Positions 1-15,743 of a stretch of 64,000 bases of DNA are shown one piece after another (position 1 is the first letter of the stretch; each line of letters opens with the position of its first letter). The stretch lies in the NCBI GenBank assembly GCA_950097015.1, contig CATNEN010000035.1, positions 1,180,001 to 1,244,000 on the forward strand, read 5' to 3'. Under the pieces are notes generated by a model. The model made no database searches, was not told the DNA's origin, and saw nothing but the letters and a program-made list of their open reading frames with translations. Source of the stretch: Macrostomum hystrix (taxonomy: Eukaryota; Platyhelminthes; Macrostomidae). The position numbers and the translations under genes were made by a program.

Positions 1-5755
<5,755 letters not shown>

Positions 5756-5924
5756 TTGGTACATACTCACACACAGATATGCACATATGCCCTGACTTTC
5801 TCATTGTCAGTGGGCACACTTTCGCTATGCCTTAGGCTAGAGGTCGGCCCTCATCGGCGGAATTCGGATGAAAAGCCACCCATCCTTTTCTTCGCTACTG
5901 GGCCACAAAGTAGTGTAGCCTCGC

Positions 5925-5990
5925 TGCAGATTCGAGCTTGGGACCTTGGCGCAAGATTCCGGATGCGCAACCGTACTGCCAAGGTACAAG
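5925..5990 (-). repeat. Possible tRNA-derived SINE head
   Basis: On the minus strand the segment reads like a tRNA: a box-A-like TGGCAGTACGGTTGCGC and, about 35 bases later, a box-B-like GCTCGAATC, followed by non-tRNA sequence towards 5760. This is the usual layout of a SINE head. I see no second copy in the window, so it stays tentative. Confidence 0.35.
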
Positions 5991-6869
5991 GAGGCACAGT
6001 AATTGTCTTGCCAAGCGTGTTGTCATTTACAGTTCCACGCATCAGTCATGAGCCAAACCTGTCACACATGTCTGAGGGCCTATTCCAACAACTGTGACAA
6101 AAGCTGGCAGCTGGTAGGCAATTCAGCATAACATGTGTTTCTCTAAAGCTAATATGTCGAAGTTAAGCTATATGCTGATTGGAACGCATGGAGTAACTGA
6201 CTGGAGATCTGAAAGCCTGCTCTGACGCGCACATGCATCCGCTATGATGCTCGATTCTAAGGCTACGAGTATACGGATTAAATCTGGACACACGATACAA
6301 AAGTTAATCTGAAAGCTACAGGCCATAGGCCATTGTTTGCTGGGCTATAGGCCATTGTAAATAGTCTATTATGTTGAATAAAGTAAAAACTCCTGCCAGT
6401 AGATTTGACGATTTCTGTCAGATGTTGATAGTGCTGTTTGGCAGAGAATTTACATAGATGACTTTGCAATATATCTCTTTGTCCTTCATGGTCGACAGTG
6501 TCTTGGCAAGCCTGAGACAAGTAAATTGTATTATACGACCTTCCAGTTGAATAACGACGATAGAAGAGCAGCTCTTATATTCCCAATGCGGAAAATTTCA
6601 TTTAATTCCGTGCATGTCCGTGAATTTGCGATTGGTGCAGCTCCTCAGTGCCAGGTAGAATGGCTCCAGGTGCGCAGAAGTCAAGGGTGAAGGGGAATGA
6701 GACGAAGGCACAGCTGTTATATGTTGGAGAGGAATGTGTGCTGTTTTATCTCCTATTCCATTTTCTGAACAGCGTCTGGCTTTTCTGCACTTTTACTATT
6801 GCGTTAATATTGCGTTCCTAAGCAGTAGTCTGCAGTAGTAGCAGCAGTAAGCACTGGTATCTCCAATTT

Positions 6870-8320
6870 ACAAAAAGGACCCCCGCAATGACCCTAAAAA
6901 CTACAGGCCAATAAGCGTTATACCTTGCTATAGCGCCTATTCTCATCAGTTATCTACGAAAAACTGGAGGCACACGTTCGAAATTTCAAGCTTTTGTCCC
7001 AAAATCAGATAGTGAACAGGAAAGGTTACCGAACGTCTGATCACATCGCAACTTTATTGACACTAATCTAAAGTTTAAAAAATGTGGAGACCCCTTCATT
7101 TGGCTTTCTTTGATTTTAAAAGCGCTTTTGATATGGTACACCACTCCACTCTGTTTAATAGACTCAAAGAGAACTCAAAATCTGCCCAGAGATTACACAA
7201 GCAATCGCGAGCATGTATTCAGAAGCAGAATTCCAAGTAAAAATATCTGAAGACACAGCTACTCAAGCCCACTACATCACAAACGGAGTCCGACAGGGCT
7301 GTCCTCTTTCTACATTATTATTTTACTTGTACATACTCGTAGATTCACACTCACTTCAATTCTCAATAACTCCTTTCACAGTGACACGTTTACACAGAAT
7401 GAGGAGATAAACAATCTGCTTTAATTACTGCGATGGCTTATATTCGGTGAAGATTTAGTAGAAATTCAAAAGGGAAGTAGGCTTCCGCGCGGATCACGTG
7501 GCCCGCCAGCTGCAGCCGCCGCCGCCGGATGGTCTCGCTGGGTGGTCGCAGGCCGGCTCGTCGGTAGAGGGCCGCGTTCGAGACAATGTTTTTCGCAGGG
7601 CCCCTGGCGCCGGGGGCAGGCCAGGACGCGCCGTTACGTGGACTGCCTGCTTGCTGATGCCGGTGTCATCGACCGGACCAACGCTGCGGCTGCCTTCAGG
7701 GAGCGAGCCATGAGGAGGGTGCTTCCCCAATATTTCTTCTTAGAAAATTATCTGGTTTTCGAGCGGTTAATCTCAAACAACTTATACAATTTTGCACAGC
7801 CATGATAGAAAGCATTGTGCTATATGCCTCAGAGGCCTGGGGAGCCTTATGTCTTGAAACTATATGGACCGTGGGACAGAAGTGTAATTGAAGTAATAAA
7901 TTTTCGGAATTCTAAAGCTATTCTCCAGGTAAAACCAAAACACTGACAGCAACGGCCCCCTGTCAGAACTGGGTCGGCTCCCTCCTCCTTATAAAATACA
8001 GAAAAGAAGTATTCAGTACTGGGCTTCACTCTCTAACCGACAAGACTCTATAATCTCGAAATTAGTAACCCATTCGTCTTACACTGGCTGCGGTATCAAG
8101 GCGAAAATGAACAGCAACGTGATGCAAAACTGTCTCCTGATCACAAAAACAGAATCCGTTAATCGATTCTGTCGCTGGAGTCCATACAGTTCGACAGACA
8201 GGGAGAAATTTTTACAAGTAATATCGGTCTCTGTGCAAAACTTTGGTAACCTAACTGAAGATGAAAAATGCATATTCCTTATGGTACAAGAAAGTAAAGA
8301 ACTGACAAGTAAAAACTAAT
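6870..8320 (+). mobile_element. Decayed non-LTR retrotransposon (LINE), family A
   Basis: Broken reverse-transcriptase coding sequence read in several frames. 6870-6925 gives YKKDPRNDPKNYRPISVIP (RT motif 1); 7095-7165 gives FFDFKSAFDMVHHSTLFNRL (motif A with catalytic Asp); 7270-7330 gives NGVRQGCPLSTLLFYLYI (motif B region). 7800-8050 carries the C-terminal block ESIVLYASEAWGA and 8107-8319 a tail resembling NSNVMQNC...TKTES. The FADD motif C is lost. A different LINE fragment is nested at about 7485-7740. The same C-terminal segments recur at 28594-29311 and 54430-54540. Confidence 0.75.
7485..7740 (+). mobile_element. LINE family B 3' fragment nested in family A
   Basis: A GC-rich block unlike its AT-rich surroundings. 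One frame reads WRRGQARTRRYVDCLLADAG, the C-terminal end also found, more diverged, in the LINE at 38660-39534 (RRGQ...ARYIDLLFADA). Base composition and its position between two pieces of LINE A show that it was inserted later. Confidence 0.55.
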
Positions 8321-9085
8321 TGAAATTAGAGAAAGCGCACAGCTGCCCTGACTTGATTTATACTTCACTTTGGCAGAATGTATACGATAGATTCAAAATT
8401 AGAATGCCAAAGTATAATTGACAATACAAATAATGTAATTTTATGCGTAAAAATTAATTAAATATTATGTTTAACAACGTTTTTTTTATTTTTTAGCCAT
8501 GAAAAACTTTTCGCTGTCTGTTTTTTGCTTTCGCTTTTGTTTCCGTTTTTACGCTTTTTGAATTCGTTTGTTAAGTGCCTACGAAAAAAAATTAATTAAA
8601 AATAAACACCTCTTTTGAGTGCACACTTTATAATAAAAATAATATTATATATTAATAATAATAATTAAAAAAGACTGGTCGCATGGGAGTTGTGCATGCC
8701 TGAAGTAGAAGGGTTTTGGAAGGGTGATCTAGCATGTATGTTATATGCGAATATTTATCTTGGCTAACTCATACTTTGAAGAAGATTAAAATTTGAACAA
8801 ATGGTGAATTTCATTTGGTGAATGGTGAATAATGGTGAATAACGATTGGCTATGGGGCGAAAGGCTGTGAGATTTAAAATCCACGTAATTTTGTCCTGTA
8901 GGAAAACTTGTAGAAAGAATGGCTAGATGAAGGCGATCTTAATTACGCAGGAACACACTTTAATTTCCGGGCGAACTTGTCATCAATCAGAACAGCGAAT
9001 TGGTAGACATAAAACTTCATTGTCATGTCGAGTGATCATGCTCTAACCCAGAAATACTGCTTTATTAATGCTACTTTTCTAACAA
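8320..9085. other. AT-rich intergenic segment
   Basis: No gene or repeat recognised. It holds short A/T runs and a local repetition of the heptamer-like phrase GGTGAAT around 8800-8840. Confidence 0.5.
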
Positions 9086-9087
9086 AG

Positions 9088-9374
9088 GCGGATGTAGGCT
9101 AGTGCTACAGCGTCAGGTCATGGCTTGAAGGTCGGGGTTCGATTCTCGACTACAATAAAACAAGTTGTGTCCTCTAGCAAGATCTTAACTCTGATTTGCT
9201 TCAGTTCACCTAGCTGATAATTAGGTACTAGCATAAGCTGGGATAATTGAGTGTGGGTGTGGCGTCCCCCAGTCCATGGACTGAACAGCCGTACGCAGCC
9301 TTCAGATGCGCCGCGCAATGGCTGCGGCTGTGCTGTCGGCTGAACATCTGACCCAATTGGGACAGGTGTAATCA
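9088..9374 (+). repeat. tRNA-derived SINE, family 1, copy 1
   Basis: The head is tRNA-like: box A region GGCTAGTGCTACAGCG and box B GGGGTTCGATTCTCG, with the canonical spacing of a pol III promoter. The body contains TTGTGTCCTCTAGCAAGA, a module seen in several animal SINE superfamilies, then CAGTCCATGGACTGAACAG. The copy at 16587-16870 matches over the whole length in opposite orientation, which defines the family and its limits. Confidence 0.75.
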
Positions 9375-9796
9375 ATAATTATCAATTAACTATTTATAAT
9401 AAGGACGAGGTTACTTACAAAAAAACACATTAAAACACATTGAGATAGATAAAACTCAGTTAATGAACAGTAATTGGCTTTGGCGCTAACAATTCTTGAA
9501 ATAAAACTTGATCGACCTTTCGTCTATTTAACAACAGAGACTAAAGCAAGGCCAAGCAAATATTGATTGACAGGTTTCTGATTTGCCTGATTTCGGAGGA
9601 GAAAGCCGCCGCTCGGTCGGTCGTGACAGAAAACTGCAAAGCGAGAGTTGATGCTATTGATAGGTATGTGCCTTCTTTGCTTTCCTTAGAACTTTTATAA
9701 TTGGGATAAAAATGAAAAGATAAAGGCGACGACACACGAAAAGAACGAATGTAAGCAGTCATGCAGGGTTAAATTATTCTGCACAAGAGTGTAGAT

Positions 9797-10215
9797 CAGG
9801 GGTAGGCAAACTTATTTGCTGGCGGGCCAAAGAGAGAGCCTAAAAGACGACAGCGGGCCGCATTGACTGTATAAATATGAGATAGAGGAGAGATGAGACA
9901 CGGGAGAGATGAGACACAGGAAAGATGGGACACGAGAGAGATGAGACACGGGAGAGATAAGATAGGGAAGAGATTAGACAAGGGAGAGATTAGACACGGG
10001 AGAGATTAGACACGGGAGAGATTAGACACGGGAGAGATTAGACACGGGAGAGATTAGATACGAGAGCGATGAGACACGGGAGAAATTAGACACGAGAGAG
10101 ATTAGACATGAGAGAGATGAAACAGGACACTGTAGATATCAGAAGGGGCAACGGGCCGGATTTTGGAGCTTCGAGGGCCGCATCTGGCCCGCGGGCCGGA
10201 GTTTGCCGACCCCTG
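9797..10215. mobile_element. Non-autonomous hAT-type MITE, copy 1, with internal 16-bp minisatellite
   Basis: The ends are CAGGGGTAGGCAAAC and GTTTGCCGACCCCTG: 15-bp terminal inverted repeats with one mismatch, matching the hAT consensus style. The element is flanked by an exact 8-bp duplication GTGTAGAT (9789-9796 and 10216-10223), the hAT hallmark. The interior is about 14-16 units of a 16-bp repeat built on GAGAGATTAGACACGG. It has no coding capacity. It is 419 bp long against 579 bp for copy 2 at 27454, the difference lying in the internal array. Confidence 0.9.
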
Positions 10216-10454
10216 GTGTAGATGGTGCAAAGCTATGAAGCATGTCACAATAGTGGCCAGGAAATAATAGTTTTCGATATCTAGTGCCTGCGCAGCTAGA
10301 TCTAAAGCCAGCATGCATTATTTCAACAACACCGAAAGTGGCGCTTTTACAAACCCAAAATTTCACGAAGCCGTGAAATTTCCCAACGCCGAAAATCTAA
10401 AGTATCCCCTTAATTCACAGGCCCGGAATTTCACTACGTCGAAAATTCATAACG

Positions 10455-10745
10455 CCGTAGTTTCACAATGTCGAATTCACTGCAGAGATAAGAGAATTCT
10501 CAATGCTGAATTCCCTGCAGAGATAAGAGACTTCACAATGTCGAATTCACTGCAGAGATAAGAGACTTCACAATGTCGAATTCACTGCAGAGATAAGAGA
10601 CTTCACAATGTCGAATTCACTGCAGAGATAAGAGACTTCACAATGTCGAATTCACTGCAGAGATAAGAGACTTCACAATGTCGAATTCACTGCAGAGATA
10701 AGAGACTTCACAATGTCGAATTCACTGCAGAGATAAGAGACTTCA
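10455..10745. repeat. 35-bp tandem repeat (about 8 units)
   Basis: Head-to-tail units of 35 bp containing CACAATGTCGAATTCACTGC followed by AGAGATAAGAGACTT. The later units are identical and the first two diverged. The array sits 120 bp left of the gypsy insertion. Confidence 0.9.
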
Positions 10746-10792
10746 CAGTGACTTCACAGTGACTTCACAGTGACTTCACATTGACTTCACAG
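10739..10792. repeat. 11-bp tandem repeat
   Basis: About five units of GACTTCACAGT (period 11), evidently a secondary amplification of the edge of the adjacent 35-bp repeat, whose units end in GACTTCACA. Confidence 0.85.
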
Positions 10793-10864
10793 CAAGACTG
10801 ACGAAGACTTTCCTTAAGTATTTGCCGCTTTCTGCTGCATCACGCGCCGCTTCAAACAGAAGTC

Positions 10865-11072
10865 TGTTGTGTAATGATCGATGCTGGTTAGCCGATGTGC
10901 AGTCTTTCTCTTTCTCTCTCAGTGCACCTGCCCCCAGTCCCCCATTGACGCGTACAATGTACATTGCTCACTGCACTTGACTAAACAATAATATATATAT
11001 CGGCTCTCTGCCCATCGCTGGCTTTAAGCGTTTCGTAGCTCGCACACACTCGCCTTGACTTCTAACATAACA
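10865..11072 (+). repeat. 5' LTR of the gypsy element
   Basis: 208 bp, TGTTGTGTAATGATCG... to ...TAACATAACA. It contains a TATATATATA tract at about 10989-10999 that could be the transcription start signal. It matches the 3' LTR without a difference that I can see. Confidence 0.95.
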
Positions 11073-11107
11073 TGACGTCGCAAGTCTAAACTTTCTAGCA
11101 AGCCAGC

Positions 11108-11956
11108 ATGGATGGATTGAGGCCGCCAGAGCCCATGATTTTTGACACCAATAGGGCAGACAACTGGAGGCGATGGATCAGTGCATTTGATTTCTACATG
11201 AAAGCTACGAAGAGGACTGAAGAAAGTGAAGAAGTGAAGATCGCTGTTCTCCTGACCGCGCTGGGATCCGATGGACAGGACGTATTCTCCACGTTTCCTG
11301 CAGACCAAGTAGCAACGTACGCAGCTGTAAAGAGTGCGTTCCAAGAGTACTGCGAGCCTCTGTCGAATGAGACCTTTGAGCGCTACCAGCTTCGAACAAG
11401 AGTGCAAGGAGAAGCTGAGGACTTCGACCAATTCGTCGGCTCACTTCGCCAGCTCATCAAGCGATGCAACTACAGCGAGCCAGCGAACAAGGAGACCATC
11501 GAGAACAGCGTCATTCGAGATCAGATCGTCATCGGTGCGAACGACCCAGCTCTGAGGGAGAGGCTTCTCCGCGAGACAAAGCTGACACTGGACCGCGCCA
11601 TCCAGATGGGTCGAGCGTCGGAGACTTCGAAGCGGCAGGCTCGGACCCTGGCCACAGCGCAGATCAGCCGAGCAACGCCTGCACCCGCGCCAGCGTCCGT
11701 TGAGGCAGTTCAAGGCCGAACCAGCCGGTCGCAGCCCGCCAGCAATGCCAAGTCGGCTCGCAGCTGCGGCTTCTGCGGACAGCAGCATGAGCGGCGCAAG
11801 TGCCCGGCATTCGGTAAGACCTGCAATAACTGTGGTCGCGCAAACCATTTCTCGTCCGTGTGCCGCTCAGCTAAGAAGGTCAACGAGCTGGTGGAGAACA
11901 CCGAGACCGAGTCCGCAGGTGATGGCCCGGCTGCAGCAATCATGACCGTGGAGTAG
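11108..11956 (+). CDS. gag: Gypsy gag (nucleocapsid with two zinc knuckles)
   Basis: 282 codons. It encodes the structural Gag of the retrotransposon, which forms the particle that packages the RNA. The N-terminal two thirds is a capsid-like helical region (DNWRRWISAFDFYMKAT near residue 19). The C-terminal part has two zinc knuckles: CGFCGQQHERRKC (C-X2-C-X3-H-X4-C) and CNNCGRANHFSSVC (C-X2-C-X4-H-X4-C), an arrangement typical of the Mag clade. It ends with TAG at 11954-11956. The same reading frame stays open after the TAG and runs straight into pol. Confidence 0.93.
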   Translation: MDGLRPPEPMIFDTNRADNWRRWISAFDFYMKATKRTEESEEVKIAVLLTALGSDGQDVFSTFPADQVATYAAVKSAFQEYCEPLSNETFERYQLRTRVQGEAEDFDQFVGSLRQLIKRCNYSEPANKETIENSVIRDQIVIGANDPALRERLLRETKLTLDRAIQMGRASETSKRQARTLATAQISRATPAPAPASVEAVQGRTSRSQPASNAKSARSCGFCGQQHERRKCPAFGKTCNNCGRANHFSSVCRSAKKVNELVENTETESAGDGPAAAIMTVE

Positions 11957-14900
11957 CCAGGTGCTCGAACCAAGGCGCAAACCGACAGCTCGGCGATGAT
12001 GGTGTGCCTGACTGTCACGGACTCTGGAAGAAAGCTGCAGTTCAAGGTGGACACCGGTGCGGACGTCAACGTGATCCCTCTGAAACGGCTGATCCAGCTC
12101 GCCCCTGCAGCATCGATTGAGCCGACATCTTGGACTCTGACAACGTACAACAAGCAGCTGCTGGACGTGGTCGGCATCACGTACTTAACTGTGTCTTCGC
12201 CCTGCCGGAAGAATGCCCGACTGCAGTTTGTTGTTGTCGGCGAGAACTCCACGCCCATCATCGGCTGGAAGTCAGCGATTGAGGAGCTGCAGCTGGTCAA
12301 GAAGCTGTTCTCGTTGCAGCAGAGTCTAAGCAGCATCAGCAAGGTGAGCAAGCAGCAGTTATCGGAACTGAACTCCAGCCAGTTAAAGGCCAGCTTCCCA
12401 GAAGTATTCAACGGCGTTGGTTTCATGAAGCAGCCATACACCATTCAACTGTCGGACAACGCAGTGCCTAAAGTGCAGCCTCCTCGCAAGGTGCCATTTG
12501 CTGCGTATCAACCTCTGAAGTGCGAGCTGGAGAGACTGGAGAAGGAAGGAACGATCGCGCGAGTCGACGAACCGACGCAGTGGGTCTCCAATGTGGCCAT
12601 CGTGTGGAAGAAGGACGGCTCGATGCGACTGTGTCTAGATCCGACCTACCTGAACAGGTTCATCATCAGAGAGTACCACCCGATCCCCACCGCCGAGGAA
12701 GTTCGAGCTGCGACTGCTGGAGCCATCCTGTACAGCTCATTCGATGCGAACGAGAGCTTTCACCAACTAAAACTCGATGATGAAAGCTCCTTCCTGACCA
12801 CGTTCCACACCCCGTTCGGCCGATATCGCTGGAAACGAGTTCCATACGGTCTCTCATCCATTCCCGAGGTCTTCCAGAAGAGAATGGAAGAAAACGTCAC
12901 AAACAACGTGAGAAACTCTAAGAACTTCTTTGACGACATCATCGTGTGGGGAAGAACAGTCGAGGAGCACGACCAAGCTGTGCGAGAGCTCCTGGAGCAG
13001 TGCAAGCGTGCCAAGGTGACACTGAACCCACAGAAGATGCGAGTCGGTGTCCAAGAGCTCAACTACCTAGGCGATGTGCTCAGCTCGGAAGGGTTGCGAG
13101 CAGATCCAATGAAGGTCAAAGCCATCAAAGAAATGATCCGGCCGAATGATGTTGAAGGTCTCACTTCGAAGAAGGAGCAGCTAAGGCGATTTCTCGGCTG
13201 TGTGACTTACCTGGCCAAGTTTTGTCCTCATCTTTCCGCTACTGCAGAGCCGCTTAGACACCTGCTCAAGAAAGACGTCCTTTGGAGCTGGACGCATCAG
13301 CACGACGAGGCGTACGACTCGATCATCACGGAGCTGTGTTCTAACAGGGTTTTGGCTACATTTGACGTCAGCAAGCCAGTCACCGTGTCTGTGGATGCCA
13401 GCAAGAGCGGCATCGGTGCTGTGCTACTCCAAGAGGACCGTCCGGTTGAGTTCGCTTCATCAGCCATGACTAAAGCTCAGCAGGCATACGCGCAGATTGA
13501 GAAGGAGCTCCTGGCTATTGTGTACGGCTGCAAGAAATTTCACCGCTACCTCTGGGGCCGCACTGTCAATGTCCAGAGTGACCATAAGCCACTGGAGTCC
13601 ATCTTAAAGAAGCAGCTCTGTGACACCACGCCGCGCATCCAGCGCTTGCTGCTGCAGCTGCAGCCCTACGACATTCGTGTGAAGTACACACCAGGAAAGG
13701 AGCTGTACGTTGCAGACACGCTAAGCCGAGCTCACGGAAAGACGGACAGCCTGACGCTTCGGCTGGAGGAAGCTTTGGACGGACAAGTGCTAGCTGTGGA
13801 GCGATGCTTCAGTGGAGACCGCGAGATTCTGACAATGATCAAGAAGGCCACGGCTGCAGACCAGACGAGCCAGCGTCTGCAGGAGGTCATTCAAGCCGGA
13901 TGGCCCGAGCATCGAAACCGACTACCTGACGATTTGAAAGTATTTTGGGATCTTCGCCATGATCTGACTTTCGTCTCAGGACTCCTATGCCTGAAGGACC
14001 GCATCTACGTGCCAGCCGGCAGCGCCAGAAGCTCGATCCTAAGAATTTTGCACGCTGGACACCCTGGAATCGTCAAGATGGACCTGAAAGCCAAAGATTA
14101 TTTTTACTGGCCAGGAATGCGCACCTGCATCGAGCGAACTGTCAGCCAGTGCGAGGCCTGCCAGCGTAACATGAAGGCCCAGTCAAAGGAGACTTTGATG
14201 ATCGTTGAAATGCCCGAGTTTCCGTTCCAAGTCTGCTCGACCGACTTGTTCGAGTTCCGTGGCGCTGCGCACCTGGTGTACGTAGACGCCTACAGCCACT
14301 GGATGAGCATCACCCGCCTGCGGTCGACAACAAGCCTGGCAGTAGTTCAGGTGCTCCAAGACCATTTCCAGAACTTTGGAGTGCCAGAGAAGCTCATCAG
14401 TGACAACGGGCCGCAGTTCACCGCAGGAGAGTTCCGCCAGTTCATGAACAGATTTCAAGTGGAGCACCGGACATCGAGTCCGGCCTACCCGCAGTCCAAC
14501 GGCAAAGCAGAGCGATATGTGCAGACTGCCAAGAATATGATGAAGAAGTGCCAGGAGACTGGACAGAGCCTGGCACTGGCCCTTTTGCACTATCGCAACA
14601 CGCCGGTCGGCAGCGGCTTCCCCAGCCCGGCGGAAATGGCGTTTGGCCGGAAACTGCGGTGCGACCTGCCGACAACGGTGCAAGATCTGCGGCCTCGGGA
14701 GACCTACGTGCATGCCAGCATCGAAGCATTCCAGAAGGAGCGGACCTGGGCAGCTCAGCTCTACAACCGCGGTGCGCGCGCACTTCGACGCTTGGAGGTC
14801 GGCGAGCCAGTCTGGCTTCAGTGCGATCGTCGGAACTGGGTGGCTGCCGAGGTCGACAGCGAGGTGGACGGCAGCCCGCGGTCGTACTGGCTTCGCACGG

Positions 14901-15220
14901 AGTCGGGCCAGCTGCTCAGGCGCAACCGGCGGTTTATCAGGCCACGTGAGATCGGCGTGCCATTCCATGAAAGCTACCCAGTGGCTGATGAGGATGTCAA
15001 TCTGTCGGAGGCGGACGACCAGCAGGCACCCGTGCAACCGGCCGTGCAACCGGCCGTGCAACCGGCCGTGCAACCGGCGACAGAGCAGCCTGCAGAGCCA
15101 GTGCAGCCAGCTGAGGAGCCGGCATCTGTGCAACCGTGCTCAAGCTCGGACGACTCTGGGTTCCGGACCAAGCGAGGTCGGCTTGTCCATCAGCCGCAGA
15201 GGTACCAGGCCTCGTGGTGA
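11957..15220 (+). CDS. pol: Gypsy pol (protease, RT, RNase H, integrase)
   Basis: The frame is open from the base after the gag TAG. The first ATG is at 11996, giving 1074 codons from there; it is in the same frame as gag. Domains in order: aspartic protease with DTGADVNVIP (about residue 19 from the ATG); reverse transcriptase with SSFDANESFHQL (motif A) and the active site FFDDIIVWG; RNase H starting VDASKSGIGAVLL; integrase zinc finger (HAGHPG...CEAC) and catalytic D-D-E (STDLFEF, SDNGPQFTAGEF, NGKAERY). The tail has a QPAV repeat (12-bp unit CCGGCCGTGCAA, 15033-15080). All key residues appear intact, so the element may be active. Confidence 0.95.
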   Translation, partial: PGARTKAQTDSSAMMVCLTVTDSGRKLQFKVDTGADVNVIPLKRLIQLAPAASIEPTSWTLTTYNKQLLDVVGITYLTVSSPCRKNARLQFVVVGENSTPIIGWKSAIEELQLVKKLFSLQQSLSSISKVSKQQLSELNSSQLKASFPEVFNGVGFMKQPYTIQLSDNAVPKVQPPRKVPFAAYQPLKCELERLEKEGTIARVDEPTQWVSNVAIVWKKDGSMRLCLDPTYLNRFIIREYHPIPTAEEVRAATAGAILYSSFDANESFHQLKLDDESSFLTTFHTPFGRYRWKRVPYGLSSIPEVFQKRMEENVTNNVRNSKNFFDDIIVWGRTVEEHDQAVRELLEQCKRAKVTLNPQKMRVGVQELNYLGDVLSSEGLRADPMKVKAIKEMIRPNDVEGLTSKKEQLRRFLGCVTYLAKFCPHLSATAEPLRHLLKKDVLWSWTHQHDEAYDSIITELCSNRVLATFDVSKPVTVSVDASKSGIGAVLLQEDRPVEFASSAMTKAQQAYAQIEKELLAIVYGCKKFHRYLWGRTVNVQSDHKPLESILKKQLCDTTPRIQRLLLQLQPYDIRVKYTPGKELYVADTLSRAHGKTDSLTLRLEEALDGQVLAVERCFSGDREILTMIKKATAADQTSQRLQEVIQAGWPEHRNRLPDDLKVFWDLRHDLTFVSGLLCLKDRIYVPAGSARSSILRILHAGHPGIVKMDLKAKDYFYWPGMRTCIERTVSQCEACQRNMKAQSKETLMIVEMPEFPFQVCSTDLFEFRGAAHLVYVDAYSHWMSITRLRSTTSLAVVQVLQDHFQNFGVPEKLISDNGPQFTAGEFRQFMNRFQVEHRTSSPAYPQSNGKAERYVQTAKNMMKKCQETGQSLALALLHYRNTPVGSGFPSPAEMAFGRKLRCDLPTTVQDLRPRETYVHASIEAFQKERTWAAQLYNRGARALRRLEVGEPVWLQCDRRNWVAAEVDSEVDGSPRSYWLRTESGQLLRRNRRFIRPREIGVPFHESYPVADEDVNLSEADDQQAPVQPAVQPAVQPAVQPATEQPAEPVQPAEEPASVQPCSSSDDSGFRTKRGRLVHQPQRYQASW

Positions 15221-15530
15221 ACTTTTGAGTGAAAAATGACTGTTGACTGAATTTAAATGAACTGGAAGCTCTTTTTAAGTTCCTATAATTTTGGTGAAAG
15301 GAGGTATGGCAGAAGTTGATGTGTTGTCTTTGCTGCTCAAGCGTGCGATTTAACAAACGGTCTAAAATGATATTTTTCAACATTAATATTGTATTGTTCC
15401 ATATGATCGTAAAATATTTCAATGTTTTTAGTTTTCCCCATTCAACTGTTTTCGTGCGACTCCATTCGTGCTACTATATTCGTTCTACTCTTTTCGTGCC
15501 ATTATATTCGTACTTTTCAATGTAAGGAGG

Positions 15531-15738
15531 TGTTGTGTAATGATCGATGCTGGTTAGCCGATGTGCAGTCTTTCTCTTTCTCTCTCAGTGCACCTGCCCC
15601 CAGTCCCCCATTGACGCGTACAATGTACATTGCTCACTGCACTTGACTAAACAATAATATATATATCGGCTCTCTGCCCATCGCTGGCTTTAAGCGTTTC
15701 GTAGCTCGCACACACTCGCCTTGACTTCTAACATAACA
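15531..15738 (+). repeat. 3' LTR of the gypsy element
   Basis: 208 bp, same sequence as the 5' LTR, preceded by the purine tract AAGGAGG and followed by the target duplication AAGTC. The 15221-15530 stretch between pol stop and LTR is non-coding and has a T-rich part with repeated ATTCGT words. Confidence 0.95.
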
Positions 15739-15743
15739 AAGTC

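Larger units (their letters stand above)
10865..15738 (+). mobile_element. Complete Ty3/gypsy LTR retrotransposon (Mag-like)
   Basis: The element is 4874 bp. LTRs at 10865-11072 and 15531-15738 are both 208 bp, start TG, end CA, and look identical base for base. A 5-bp target duplication AAGTC sits at 10860-10864 and 15739-15743. A short polypurine tract AAGGAGG (15524-15530) abuts the 3' LTR. The sequence after the 5' LTR (TGACGTCGCAAGTC) does not start with the usual TGG of a tRNA-primer site. Gag has two zinc knuckles and pol has protease-RT-RNaseH-integrase order. There is no env. Identical LTRs imply a recent insertion. Confidence 0.97.

Noticed and set aside
5756-6097. 113-codon open frame
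   Set aside because: Overlaps a candidate SINE on the other strand and has no recognisable domain.
14183-15133. 316-codon minus-strand frame across the gypsy integrase
   Set aside because: Antisense shadow of GC-rich pol; no motif of its own.
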